Part shown: piece after piece, positions 14,018-21,159 of the stretch
Layout: the number at the start of each line of letters is the position of its first letter
Numbering within the stretch: the first letter of the stretch is position 1
Assembly: GCA_049325415.1 (NCBI GenBank)
Contig: JBMOLL010000020.1
Span: forward strand, 1 to 21,159
Reading direction: 5' to 3'
DNA: 21,159 bases
From: JBMOLL01 sp049325415
GTDB taxonomy: Bacteria > Bacteroidota > Bacteroidia > Bacteroidales > GCA-2748055
Translations under genes and position numbers: made by a program
Notes under the pieces: model-generated
What the model saw: the letters and a program-made list of their open reading frames with translations, nothing else
Databases searched by the model: none
What the model was told of the DNA's origin: nothing

Positions 14018-15841
14018 ATGCGCTCACTTTTGTTTCTGCTTGCCCTGATCTTACTTTTGCCTGCCTGCATGAGGAATGAGCAAAAGAATTTACCGGCTTC
14101 CGAAATACTCGGAAACCCATCCTATCCGGCAGTCTGCTATGGGGGATACCGGCAAAGTACCCGCGATTCGGTCCCGACCGTGGAACAGATCCGTGAAGAT
14201 CTCAAAATACTCGAAGCTGCAGGGATCAGGTTTGTACGTACCTACAACACCCAGCAGTACCCGCATGCAGCACGTTTGCTGCAAGCCATCAGGGAACTGA
14301 AGAAGGAGGATCCGGCTTTTACCATGTATGTGATGCTCGGTACCTGGATAGAATGTGCCGGGGCATGGACCGGAACTCCCGATCATACCAGGGGGAATGA
14401 GATCAATAATAGTGCTGAAATATCAGCAGCTGTTGAGCTGGCGCGTCGCTATCCCGATATCGTAAAGGTTATTGCTGTGGGGAATGAAGCCATGATCCAC
14501 TGGGCCTCGGGCTATTATGTGGATCCGGAAGTGATCCTGCGCTGGGTGAAGCATCTGCAGGACCTGAAAAAGCAGGGAAGGCTGTCAGACAAAATCTGGA
14601 TTACCTCTTCCGATAACTATGAAGCCTGGGGGGGAGGAGAGGCTTATCGGACACCGGCACTTGCTGAACTGGTGGAAGCCGTTGATTATATTTCCCTGCA
14701 TACCTATCCGTACCATGAAACCTATTACCATCCATCTTTCTGGAACGTACCGGAAAGCGAGGAAGGGCTGAGCGACCAGCAGAAAACCGATCAGGCCATG
14801 CTCAGGGCAAAAGACTTTGCAGTCGGACAGTATAACTCAGTGGTTAACTATGTTTCAGGACTCGGACTGGAGAAAGAATTCCATATCGGGGAAACCGGTT
14901 GGTCGACCATGGCAGTGAATGCCTTCGGTCCGGGCGGATCCAGGGCAGCGGATGAATATAAGCAAAGCAGGTATTATGAACTGATCCGGGAGTGGACCAG
15001 CAGCAAAGGCATTACCTGCTTTTTCTTCGAAGCCTTCGATGAAAAATGGAAGGATGGAAGCAATCTGGCCGGCTCCGAGAACCATTTCGGTTTATTCACC
15101 GGTGAGGGACAGGCCAAGCTGGTTGTCTGGAACCTGGTTGATGACGGGAAACTGGCAGGTCTATCAAGAGATGGGTTTCCCGTCACAAAAACCTTCGGAG
15201 GGGATAGCACAGAACTGATGAGCAGTGTTCTGCATCCTCCGCTGGTCAGGGAAGCAGGCATCCGGGAGCTTACCTCGCTAAATACGAACCGGGCCATTGG
15301 GGAGGAAGTCACAGAGGATCTCTATGTTTTACTCGGTGACGGAAGGGTGAAGGCGGGGAAGAGCAGTTTTACCCTGCCTTCTGCTGCGATTGATCTTGTG
15401 GCCTGGGACGGAAGCTGCGGGTTTAAAGTAGCAAAGGATAATGTCATTGAAGTTACGACCGGCCCCGGGCCATGGTGGGGTGGCGCAGCCGATTTCCGTT
15501 CCGGAAAGGGCGAGAATCTTTCATTATTTACAGGAGGGAAAATGATCTTTGAAATAAAGGGGGATACCCGTTCGCGGTTTGAGTTGGGTTTCAGAACCAC
15601 TTCCGTGGCGCTGGGAGGGCAAAGCGAAAGTTTTGTGACTTTTGGTCCGGGAGAAAAGTATTCCGTGCAGAATGACTGGAAGAGTTATGAAATTCCCCTG
15701 TCGGAACCGGGAAAGGCAAATGGCCTGCAGAATCTAATTTCACCGCTCTTTTTCAGGGGAGTGGATAATTTTGACGGCAAGACCTTTTTCATCCGGAATA
15801 TCAGGTTCGTAAAAGATCAGGCCGCTGTCAGTACAAAGTAA
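14018..15841 (+). CDS. GH17-like glycosidase lipoprotein with C-terminal binding module
   Basis: 607 residues. A lipoprotein signal peptide ends at LPAC (Cys17). Residues 35-375 form a (beta/alpha)8 barrel resembling GH17: YGGYRQ near the start, RFVRTYNTQQ, the acid/base Glu157 in IAVGNEAMI, VDYISLHTYPYH, and the nucleophile Glu292 in HIGETGWST. GH17 enzymes cut beta-1,3- and beta-1,3-1,4-glucans or transfer glucan chains. The barrel is followed by a linker and a beta-sandwich of about 130 residues (465-600; MIFEIKGDTRSRFELGF, WKSYEIPLS, FFIRNIRFV) that looks like a galactose-binding-fold carbohydrate-binding module. Laminarin-like beta-glucan is a reasonable guess for the substrate, but the bacterial GH17-like group is poorly characterised. 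The nitroreductase gene begins 23 bases downstream. Confidence 0.8.
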   Translation: MRSLLFLLALILLLPACMRNEQKNLPASEILGNPSYPAVCYGGYRQSTRDSVPTVEQIREDLKILEAAGIRFVRTYNTQQYPHAARLLQAIRELKKEDPAFTMYVMLGTWIECAGAWTGTPDHTRGNEINNSAEISAAVELARRYPDIVKVIAVGNEAMIHWASGYYVDPEVILRWVKHLQDLKKQGRLSDKIWITSSDNYEAWGGGEAYRTPALAELVEAVDYISLHTYPYHETYYHPSFWNVPESEEGLSDQQKTDQAMLRAKDFAVGQYNSVVNYVSGLGLEKEFHIGETGWSTMAVNAFGPGGSRAADEYKQSRYYELIREWTSSKGITCFFFEAFDEKWKDGSNLAGSENHFGLFTGEGQAKLVVWNLVDDGKLAGLSRDGFPVTKTFGGDSTELMSSVLHPPLVREAGIRELTSLNTNRAIGEEVTEDLYVLLGDGRVKAGKSSFTLPSAAIDLVAWDGSCGFKVAKDNVIEVTTGPGPWWGGAADFRSGKGENLSLFTGGKMIFEIKGDTRSRFELGFRTTSVALGGQSESFVTFGPGEKYSVQNDWKSYEIPLSEPGKANGLQNLISPLFFRGVDNFDGKTFFIRNIRFVKDQAAVSTK

Positions 15842-15864
15842 GAATTTGAAAAACCTTGGGCACT

Positions 15865-16398
15865 ATGGATTTTTCAGAACTGATCAGGGTACGGCAGAGT
15901 ACCCGGAAGTATTCCGGTAAACCGGTTGAGGAAGAAAAGATTGAACAGTGCCTTGAGGCGGCACGCATGGCTCCTTCAGCCAATAACTCCCAGCCCTGGA
16001 AGCTGGTGGTGGTGGATGATCCGCTTCTGAAGGAAAAGATGGCTACAAGCGCCAACGATCTGGGATTAAATCGTTTTGCACATCAGGCACCGGTCATCGT
16101 TGCCGTTGTGCTGGAAAAAATGAATCCTCTTTCCAATATCGGCAGTGCAATTAAAAACAAGGATTATTCCCTGATGGATATCGGGATAGTGACCAGCCAT
16201 TTCTGCCTCCAGGCTGCCGAACTGGGCCTTGGAACCTGCATCCTCGGATGGTTTAAGGAAGGGGAGGTGAAAAAGATCCTCGGGATCGGAAAGGGGAAAC
16301 GGGTTCCGCTGCTGATCACTCTTGGTTATCCGGATTCAGTGGTGCGGAAAAAGATCAGGAAGTCCAGGGAGGAGATATCCAGCCGTAACCGCTACTGA
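15865..16398 (+). CDS. nitroreductase-family FMN oxidoreductase
   Basis: 177 residues from the ATG at 15865; a TTG nine bases earlier is less likely. The N-terminal RVRQSTRKYS (8-17) and MAPSANNSQPWKLVVV (35-50) are the FMN-phosphate and isoalloxazine contacts typical of small nitroreductases, and MDIGIVTSHFCLQAAELGLGTCILGWF is the central helix plus strand of that fold. The protein is shorter than the classic NfsB type (about 217), like many small Bacteroidetes members. It would reduce nitroaromatics, quinones or a flavin-linked substrate with NAD(P)H in the cytosol; the physiological substrate is unknown. It probably shares a message with the GH17-like gene, though no functional link is evident. 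Confidence 0.85.
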   Translation: MDFSELIRVRQSTRKYSGKPVEEEKIEQCLEAARMAPSANNSQPWKLVVVDDPLLKEKMATSANDLGLNRFAHQAPVIVAVVLEKMNPLSNIGSAIKNKDYSLMDIGIVTSHFCLQAAELGLGTCILGWFKEGEVKKILGIGKGKRVPLLITLGYPDSVVRKKIRKSREEISSRNRY

Positions 16399-16447
16399 AC
16401 GCCGGCCCTGAAAAGAAATTTCTGCGACTATTTATTTTACAGGTCCG

Positions 16448-16478
16448 CTTGTCCTGCAGGAGATTTTCCTTATCTTCG
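16448..16478 (+). promoter_or_regulatory. promoter upstream of the CPBP protease, with long leader
   Basis: CTTG (16448-16451), a 19-base spacer, then TATCTTCG (16471-16478; 7 of 8 to TAnnTTTG). A start near 16485 gives a leader of about 175 bases before the ATG at 16659. Confidence 0.5.
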
Positions 16479-16544
16479 GAATAGCTCCCAGTCCTGTTCA
16501 TGACATACCCGCAGATAAAGCTGCTGAAACCTTTGTGGTGAGGC

Positions 16545-16616
16545 TGCTGTCTGAGTCGGATAACCCGGGGCCAGGCAGCACAGCTTAGCCTGCCGGATAA
16601 ACCTGAGCTGTTTATC
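16545..16616 (+). promoter_or_regulatory. structured leader of the CPBP protease gene
   Basis: Two hairpins lie in the predicted 5' leader: TGCTGTCTG (16545-16553) with CAGGCAGCA (16572-16580), 9 bp with one wobble; and GATAAAC (16596-16602) with GTTTATC (16610-16616), 7 perfect bp. Neither is followed by a T-run. A 13-codon frame (16500-16541) precedes the first. I recognise no riboswitch family here. Confidence 0.35.
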
Positions 16617-16658
16617 TGTGCAGACCCGTGAAAGAAACTATAATAGGTTGTTGCTGAA

Positions 16659-17465
16659 ATGATTACAGCAGTTAACATCACCTTAATCCTGATCAGAATT
16701 GTATTCCTGGTCTGGTCCATGATTATTTTTTTCTCTGAACCGAGGAGAAAGCATTATATCCTTTACGGTGTCATGTTTTCACTGATATACTTTTTCGGCG
16801 AATTGCTTGTGCTGGCAACTGTGAAGGACTTTCCCGATGAATCGCTCGGTTTGCTGGTGATCAACGAGATCTTTACAATATTCAGCATTGTAATGTATAT
16901 TGCAGCCGGCATGATGGTGTTGCGCGACCTTGGTTTCAGAAGTCTGCCGCTGATCCGCAGGCTCGTCAGCAACAAAGACCGGCACTATACATGGTCGGTT
17001 CCTGTTTATGTTGTGGTGGCCCTGGGGTCGGTAGCCCTGTGTGTCGGATTCAGTATTGTGCTTTTTAAGCTTACAAATCCCTCGGCATCTTCCTATATTC
17101 TTGAAAGACTTGGACCGGGTGATATTCCAGAACCCGGAAAAATGGAGTTTTCCGCCGTTCTCAGTTTAACGATCATTGCCATGGTGGAGGAGATCTTTTT
17201 CAGGCACGGCATACAGAACTTTCTGGCCAGGACTTTCAGGTTCAGGCACAGCTACCTTGCAGCGATTGTCATAAGCTCAGCAGTCTGGACCTTTGGTCAT
17301 TATATTTCCTTAGAACCCGTATGGGTGAAAATGGCGCAGATCTTCCCGATCGGGCTGCTCCTGGGCTTTCTCTACCGGAAATACGGCTTGGAAATGAGTA
17401 TTCTTGTGCATGCCGGATTTAATTTCACCCTTTCATTCTTTTCAGCCTATCTGATAAGCTATTAA
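16659..17465 (+). CDS. CPBP-family intramembrane metalloprotease
   Basis: 268 residues with about eight hydrophobic segments; an inner-membrane protein. The C-terminal half is a CPBP (Abi/CAAX protease-like) domain with all of its motifs: MVEEIFFRH with Glu177, Glu178 and Arg182 (EExxxR), WTFGHY with His214 (FxxxH), and HAGFNF with His251 and Asn255 (HxxxN). Family members use these residues to bind metal and cleave within the membrane, as in Rce1 CAAX processing; bacterial roles include peptide maturation, bacteriocin immunity and surface anchoring, and the role here cannot be specified. The N-terminal half (1-140) has four or five extra membrane helices. The LTD-protein gene starts 25 bases downstream, so the two are probably co-transcribed. 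Confidence 0.88.
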   Translation: MITAVNITLILIRIVFLVWSMIIFFSEPRRKHYILYGVMFSLIYFFGELLVLATVKDFPDESLGLLVINEIFTIFSIVMYIAAGMMVLRDLGFRSLPLIRRLVSNKDRHYTWSVPVYVVVALGSVALCVGFSIVLFKLTNPSASSYILERLGPGDIPEPGKMEFSAVLSLTIIAMVEEIFFRHGIQNFLARTFRFRHSYLAAIVISSAVWTFGHYISLEPVWVKMAQIFPIGLLLGFLYRKYGLEMSILVHAGFNFTLSFFSAYLISY

Positions 17466-17490
17466 AACCCTCAAAATAAACTTGCCCGAA

Positions 17491-18234
17491 ATGAAAATCC
17501 TTTGCTTTTTTTCCCTGCTTATGGTCGCCTTACTCAGCCAGGCACAGATTGTCCTGAATGAAATACAGGCAGCAAATAATTCCACCCTCACCGATAATGC
17601 AGGCGATTATGAGGACTGGATCGAATTGTACAATCCGAATGATTTCAGTGTGGAGATCGGGGGGCTGGTTTTGAAGGATAATGTGGACTCATGGGCTATT
17701 CCGACCGGCGATCCTTCCACCCTCCTTCCCGCGAAAGGCTATTTCCTTCTTTGGGCCGATGATGAGGAAGGCGAGGGACCTTTCCATACCAACTTTAAAT
17801 TGTCGGCTTCCAACGGGGAGTTTGTCGGCCTGTTCCAGCCCGATGGTACCACCCTTATTGATTCCATCACCTTCCCCCCGCTTGACGATGATGTGAGCTT
17901 TGGCCGCTGCGGATCCGGATGGGTATTGATGCAGGTTCCCACACCGCGTGAGGCGAATTCCTGCAATGGTACGCTCATTTCCGGCAGTCAGACAGGTCCG
18001 GAGCTGAATGTATTTCAGGATTCAGGAGGAGAGTTTATTATTTCTTTGCCGGAGAGCCATAATGAACCCGCGAGGATCGCGATCCTGGCTATGGACGGCA
18101 AAATCATGGCGGATATCAATACTTCTGACAGGCGTTTCAACCTGGATCCAGGGTATCTGAAAGCAGGGGTATATTTTATCCTTGCCCGAACAGGAGATAA
18201 AACTACCGGTAGTAAGATTGTTGTGACCCGTTAA
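17491..18234 (+). CDS. lamin-tail-domain protein exported by T9SS
   Basis: 247 residues from the ATG at 17491; a TTG three codons upstream is less likely. The signal peptide (1-18) ends near LLSQAQ. Residues 19-157 are a lamin tail domain, an immunoglobulin-like fold, with its hallmarks IVLNEIQAANN, DYEDWIELYNPN, GYFLLWAD, KLSASNGEFVGLF, SITFPPLDDDVSFGR and the closing PTPREANS. Residues about 172-247 look like a T9SS type A sorting domain that has lost the PNP motif but keeps the KAGVYFILAR segment and the basic KIVVTR end. LTD modules in Bacteroidetes are usually attached to secreted enzymes or cell-surface proteins; here no enzyme domain is present, so a binding or structural role on the surface is likely. 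Confidence 0.85.
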   Translation: MKILCFFSLLMVALLSQAQIVLNEIQAANNSTLTDNAGDYEDWIELYNPNDFSVEIGGLVLKDNVDSWAIPTGDPSTLLPAKGYFLLWADDEEGEGPFHTNFKLSASNGEFVGLFQPDGTTLIDSITFPPLDDDVSFGRCGSGWVLMQVPTPREANSCNGTLISGSQTGPELNVFQDSGGEFIISLPESHNEPARIAILAMDGKIMADINTSDRRFNLDPGYLKAGVYFILARTGDKTTGSKIVVTR

Positions 18235-18272
18235 GCGAATCAGTACCCCGGGCTGAACCAGAGCTATTTTCA

Positions 18273-18290
18273 GGCAGTTGTATTACTGCC
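18273..18290 (+). terminator. hairpin terminator after the LTD gene
   Basis: GGCAGT (18273-18278) and ACTGCC (18285-18290) form a perfect 6 bp stem with loop TGTATT, followed by ggattttgttccttt. It lies 38 bases after the stop codon. Confidence 0.5.
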
Positions 18291-18294
18291 GGAT

Positions 18295-18325
18295 TTTGTT
18301 CCTTTACTGTTATTTGTTAACTTAC
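18295..18325 (+). promoter_or_regulatory. promoter of the small CTD-like lipoprotein
   Basis: TTTG (18295-18298), a 19-base spacer, TAACTTAC (18318-18325; 6 of 8 to TAnnTTTG). The expected start, near 18332, leaves a leader of about 19 bases. The -33 element overlaps the tail of the preceding terminator. Confidence 0.4.
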
Positions 18326-18350
18326 AAAGTATTACTATTAAATCGTAAAG

Positions 18351-18827
18351 ATGAAAAAAAGCCTGTTCGTATTCGTTTTATCCTTCATCCTTTATATTTC
18401 CTGCGATGACATATTCCCTGGCCTCACCTTTACGGGGATAACTGAAACCAATATTGACGGAGAAATTTTATCCTCCGATCCTTCCGACTGGAATCTGACA
18501 GATGACTGGAACCGGCGGGAGAATAACCTGTTTGAGGAAGGTTTTGAAGATATCTGTGAGAACAGCCCTCATTTTATTGTTTCAGCATATCCAAATCCTT
18601 GCACAGAAGTGTTACATGTTAACCTGCCTTCTTCGGACAGCACCCGGACAGCCATCAGGATCGTCAAAAGTAATTTCGAAGTGCTAATCTCCCTTGACTC
18701 TGTTCCGGGGTGCCTGTTAATCAATTTCAGAGACTTCGATTTACAGGGGGAAATCGTCAGGATTTATTACAAGATCCTTGGAGAAAACTGCGAATACCGC
18801 GGCCATGGGGATATTCAGATCAACTAG
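18351..18827 (+). CDS. small lipoprotein resembling a stand-alone sorting domain
   Basis: 158 residues. A lipoprotein signal ends at LYISC (Cys18), followed by DD, an acidic start of the kind linked to surface display of Bacteroidetes lipoproteins. Residues 36-70 are rich in Asp, Asn and Trp (SSDPSDWNLTDDWNRRENN). Residues 76-158 start with IVSAYPNPCTEVLHVNL, the opening strand of a T9SS type A sorting domain, but the end is CEYRGHGDIQIN instead of the basic tail. Four cysteines (69, 84, 121, 147) could form two disulfides. I know no named family with certainty; similar short lipoproteins seem to occur in other Bacteroidetes. It may be a surface protein built from the sorting-domain fold, not a T9SS cargo. 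It stands alone with its own promoter. Confidence 0.7.
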   Translation: MKKSLFVFVLSFILYISCDDIFPGLTFTGITETNIDGEILSSDPSDWNLTDDWNRRENNLFEEGFEDICENSPHFIVSAYPNPCTEVLHVNLPSSDSTRTAIRIVKSNFEVLISLDSVPGCLLINFRDFDLQGEIVRIYYKILGENCEYRGHGDIQIN

Positions 18828-18885
18828 TCCTTGCTAATTCGGAAACCCTCATTTTTCTGAATCTATTTTGCCGGTTGCTTGTTAT

Positions 18886-18893
18886 TACCTTCG
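18886..18893 (+). promoter_or_regulatory. -7 element of the DHFR-like gene
   Basis: TACCTTCG matches TAnnTTTG at 7 of 8. A start near 18900 would favour the ATG at 18913 over the one at 18895. The only nearby TTTG (18867-18870) is too close, with 15 bases between. Confidence 0.35.
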
Positions 18894-18912
18894 TATGGTA
18901 AATGTGAATGCT

Positions 18913-19455
18913 ATGAAAAAGCGACAATTGATACTTTATATCGCAGTATCACTCGACGGATATATCGCCAAACCCGGCGATGATCTCAGTTTTCTCGACA
19001 GGGTGCAAAAGGAAGGGGAGGATTATGGTTACATGCGGTTTATGCAATCCGTCGATACCGTGATCATCGGCCGGCGGACCTATGACTGGGTTGTGGAGAA
19101 GATCGGTGGATACCCCGGCAGTGGAAAAACGGTTTATGTGATCAGTCGTACAAACCGGATTTCATCGGAAGGGGTACACTTTTATTCCGGCGGGCTGAAA
19201 GATTTGATCACAGAGTTGAAAAATCAACCCGGAAAAGATCTTTTCTGCGACGGCGGAGCAGAGATTGTGAACCTTTTGCTGGATGAAAAACTGTTTGATG
19301 AGTTGATTATTTCTGTCGTTCCGGTCCTGACCGGCGACGGGATCCGCCTTTTCCGCGATGGTCGCCCTGAACAGGATCTCGAATTGGTTTCAGCGAAAAG
19401 CTTTGACACAGGACTGGTGCAGCTTCATTACCGTGTTATGGGCAAGGACAGATGA
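18913..19455 (+). CDS. dihydrofolate reductase/RibD-C family reductase
   Basis: 180 residues from the ATG at 18913, where the typical family opening (ILYIAVSLDGYIA, residues 7-19) fits directly; an ATG at 18895 and a TTG at 18868 would add 6 or 15 residues. Further marks are DTVIIGRRTYD (48-58), the NADPH-loop type FCDGGAEIVN (111-120) and VPVLTGDGIRLF (136-147). The fold is that of DHFR and of the RibD reductase domain, and it would use NADPH in the cytosol. Stand-alone proteins of this COG0262 subgroup (YyaP/YwjB-like) have no firm substrate and are usually not the folate enzyme itself. It is a single-gene unit. Confidence 0.87.
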   Translation: MKKRQLILYIAVSLDGYIAKPGDDLSFLDRVQKEGEDYGYMRFMQSVDTVIIGRRTYDWVVEKIGGYPGSGKTVYVISRTNRISSEGVHFYSGGLKDLITELKNQPGKDLFCDGGAEIVNLLLDEKLFDELIISVVPVLTGDGIRLFRDGRPEQDLELVSAKSFDTGLVQLHYRVMGKDR

Positions 19456-19521
19456 TCCGGCGAAAGACTGCTGCCTGAAAATATTCCTTGGGAGTGTGGA
19501 ACAGAATAGTCGGAGAAGCGG

Positions 19522-19529
19522 TAATTTTG
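19522..19529 (+). promoter_or_regulatory. -7 element of the MFS gene
   Basis: TAATTTTG is a full match to TAnnTTTG, with the expected start near 19536, about 24 bases before the ATG. No proper -33 TTTG was found. Confidence 0.4.
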
Positions 19530-19559
19530 CTCCATTATATCAGATAACAAGCGTGAGAA

Positions 19560-20882
19560 ATGACGGGTAAGAAACTGAGGAAGCCGGGGGCAGAGGGTTT
19601 ACGCCTGATGTTCCGTTCTTTCGGATACCGTAATTACAGGCTTTTTTTCGGCGGGCAGAGTTTATCGCTCATCGGGACCTGGATCCAGCGGATAGCGACG
19701 CCCTGGCTGGTTTATCACCTTACGAATGATGCTTTTCTTCTGGGTGTGGTGGGTTTTGCCGGCCAGATCCCGACCTTCCTGATAGCACCCTTTGCCGGAG
19801 TCCTCACAGACCGCTGGAACAAATACAGGCTGCTGGTGGCCACCCAGGTTCTGGCCATGATCCAGGCGCTTGTGCTGGCCATCCTTTTTTTTACAGGATC
19901 CATCACCATTTGGATGATTGTAATTCTGAGTATTTTCCTGGGTATTGTTAATGCGTTTGATGTGCCGGCCCGGCAGTCGTTCGTGATCGAGCTGGTCGGG
20001 AAAAAGGAGGATATTGGCAATGCGATTGCCCTCAATTCGTCGATGGTTAACGGTGCCCGGCTGCTCGGTCCGTCGATAGCCGGAATGGTAATTGCCTTTG
20101 CCGGAGAGGGTGTGTGTTTCCTTGCAAACGGGATCAGTTACGTTTTTGTCATTACCTCCCTCTTGCTGATGAAGGTGAAGCCACATGCAAGACGCAGCAA
20201 AAAGATAAAAGTAATCTCTGAACTGAAAGAAGGTTTCCGCTATGCCTATGGCTTTCCTCCGATACGTTATATTATCCTCCTCCTTGCACTGGTAAGCCTG
20301 GTAGGTATGCCCTATACGGTTCTGATGCCGGTTATTGCAAAGGATGTCCTTCACGGCGGTGCCCATACTTTTGGCTTTCTGATGGGGGCCTCGGGTTTCG
20401 GCGCGCTGACGGGAGCCTTTTTCCTGGCTTCAAAAAAGGATGCCTACGGCCTTGAAAGACTCATTCCGGTTGCCGCTGTTGTATTCGGCCTGGGGCTCGT
20501 CCTTTTTTCCTTCAGCCGCAGTTTCAGCCTTTCGATGGGGCTCATGATATTTATCGGACTCGGGATGATGCTTCAGATGGCCCTGAGCAATACGATCCTT
20601 CAGACCGTGGTTGAGGATGATAAACGAGGTCGTGTCATGAGTTTCTATACCATGGCTTTTATGGGCACAGCACCATTTGGGAGTATTATTGCCGGTTCAC
20701 TGGCAAAATCCATCGGAGCTCCGTATACAATGATGGCAGGCGGGATCCTGTGTGTTGTAGGTGCGCTGCTCTATTCAAGGAAACTGGCAGAGATTAAAAG
20801 CCTTATTGCACCGCTGTTTGCAAAATCAGGTCCTGCTGTACCGGTCGTATCCGATGAGCCTTTATCGAAGCCCCTGAAATAA
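19560..20882 (+). CDS. MFS transporter, MFS_3/EntS-like exporter
   Basis: 440 residues with about twelve hydrophobic helices; an inner-membrane major facilitator. The opening SFGYRNYRLFFGGQSLSLIG with TWIQRIATPWLVY and the loop 2-3 motif GVLTDRWNKYR (80-90) are typical of the MFS_3 group (PF05977), which includes the enterobactin exporter EntS and various drug and macrolide exporters. FDVPARQSFVIELV and NSSMVNGARLLGPSIAG are further group marks. It probably exports a small hydrophobic compound by proton exchange. No siderophore genes adjoin it, so the substrate is open. The heptamer array begins 171 bases after the stop codon. Confidence 0.9.
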   Translation: MTGKKLRKPGAEGLRLMFRSFGYRNYRLFFGGQSLSLIGTWIQRIATPWLVYHLTNDAFLLGVVGFAGQIPTFLIAPFAGVLTDRWNKYRLLVATQVLAMIQALVLAILFFTGSITIWMIVILSIFLGIVNAFDVPARQSFVIELVGKKEDIGNAIALNSSMVNGARLLGPSIAGMVIAFAGEGVCFLANGISYVFVITSLLLMKVKPHARRSKKIKVISELKEGFRYAYGFPPIRYIILLLALVSLVGMPYTVLMPVIAKDVLHGGAHTFGFLMGASGFGALTGAFFLASKKDAYGLERLIPVAAVVFGLGLVLFSFSRSFSLSMGLMIFIGLGMMLQMALSNTILQTVVEDDKRGRVMSFYTMAFMGTAPFGSIIAGSLAKSIGAPYTMMAGGILCVVGALLYSRKLAEIKSLIAPLFAKSGPAVPVVSDEPLSKPLK

Positions 20883-21053
20883 GAGCCGGCAGGCTTTCCG
20901 GACGAAAACAGATTAACTGTCAGAACATGTTGCGTATAAATCAGATCTGCTTTTATTCCGTCCGATGGAAGCTGAGCGGTATCTGAGCCTGTCGGTGAGA
21001 TCCTTCAGCTAATGGTTAAACCTTATACGGTCTTTCGACAGCGACCATAAGCT
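20883..21053. other. intergenic stretch before the heptamer array
   Basis: 171 bases after the MFS stop, without a recognisable gene, clear terminator or promoter. Only a 4 bp AGCC/GGCT stem lies close to the stop codon. Confidence 0.4.
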
Positions 21054-21159
21054 TCACTCCTCACTCCTCACTCTTCACTCCTCACTCCTCACTCCTCACT
21101 CCTCACTCCTCACTCCTCACTCCTCACTCTTCACTCCTCACTCCTCACTCCTCACTCTT
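21054..21159. repeat. heptanucleotide tandem array (TCACTCY)n, 15 units, cut by window end
   Basis: From 21054 to 21158 there are 15 head-to-tail units of 7 bases. All keep TCACTC; the seventh base is C in twelve units and T in the units at 21068, 21124 and 21152. A further T at 21159 shows that the array probably continues. It shares its core with the array at 3264-3303. On the plus strand no reading frame contains a stop; on the minus strand every frame meets TGA. Confidence 0.95.

Noticed and set aside
16639..16644. TATAAT as a sigma-70 -10 box before the CPBP gene
   Set aside because: Bacteroidetes promoters use TAnnTTTG; no matching -35 box is present, and a better promoter lies at 16448-16478.
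19662..20366. 234-codon open frame on the minus strand
   Set aside because: It is antisense to the MFS gene and its product is a low-complexity polar string typical of a shadow frame.
21054..21159. CRISPR-like array
   Set aside because: Units are only 7 bases and lie head to tail without spacers, and no cas genes are present.

Overview
The window looks like a chromosomal stretch of a member of the Bacteroidota, probably Bacteroidales or a relative from a marine, sediment or digester habitat. The signs are type IX secretion (T9SS) C-terminal sorting domains, several lipoproteins of the MKK...C type, GH43 and GH97 glycosidases, a TonB-dependent receptor, a DUF5009 acyltransferase, and promoters of the Bacteroidetes type (TTTG, about 20 bases, TAnnTTTG). 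Starts rarely carry a Shine-Dalgarno sequence. No rRNA, tRNA, CRISPR array, transposase or phage gene was recognised.

Layout. 1-734: 3' end of a T9SS-exported protein. 909-1841: AraC-type regulator fused to a GyrI-like ligand-binding domain. 1894-2568: DUF4332 protein. 2650-3144: unrecognised protein with a C-terminal membrane anchor. 3145-3303: a convergent gap packed with hairpins and 7-base periodic repeats, ending inside the stop codon of the DUF5009/HGSNAT-like acyltransferase (3302-4471, minus). 4770-8910: a two-gene glycosidase operon, secreted GH43 (with discoidin-like and LamG-like modules) followed by lipoprotein GH97 of the retaining type. 8935-12483, minus strand: a two-gene operon of a cytochrome c-PQQ sugar dehydrogenase fusion and a TonB-dependent receptor that resembles the PQQ importer PqqU/YncD. 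12910-13830: DUF6263 lipoprotein, closed by a strong terminator. 14018-16398: GH17-like lipoprotein and a small nitroreductase. 16659-18234: CPBP membrane protease and a lamin-tail-domain T9SS cargo. 18351-18827: small lipoprotein resembling a bare sorting domain. 18913-19455: DHFR/RibD-like reductase. 19560-20882: MFS exporter. 21054-21159: a (TCACTCY)n heptanucleotide array that runs off the window.

How the parts fit. The GH43-GH97 pair would trim arabinose- or galactose-containing side chains outside the inner membrane. The minus-strand pair is most simply read as a PQQ-scavenging and periplasmic sugar-oxidation unit; it has visibly lower GC than its neighbours in hand-counted lines, so it may be a transferred cassette. 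The remaining genes look like ordinary small transcription units. The two most unusual signals are the PQQ receptor/dehydrogenase pairing and the heptamer repeat family present at two intergenic sites.
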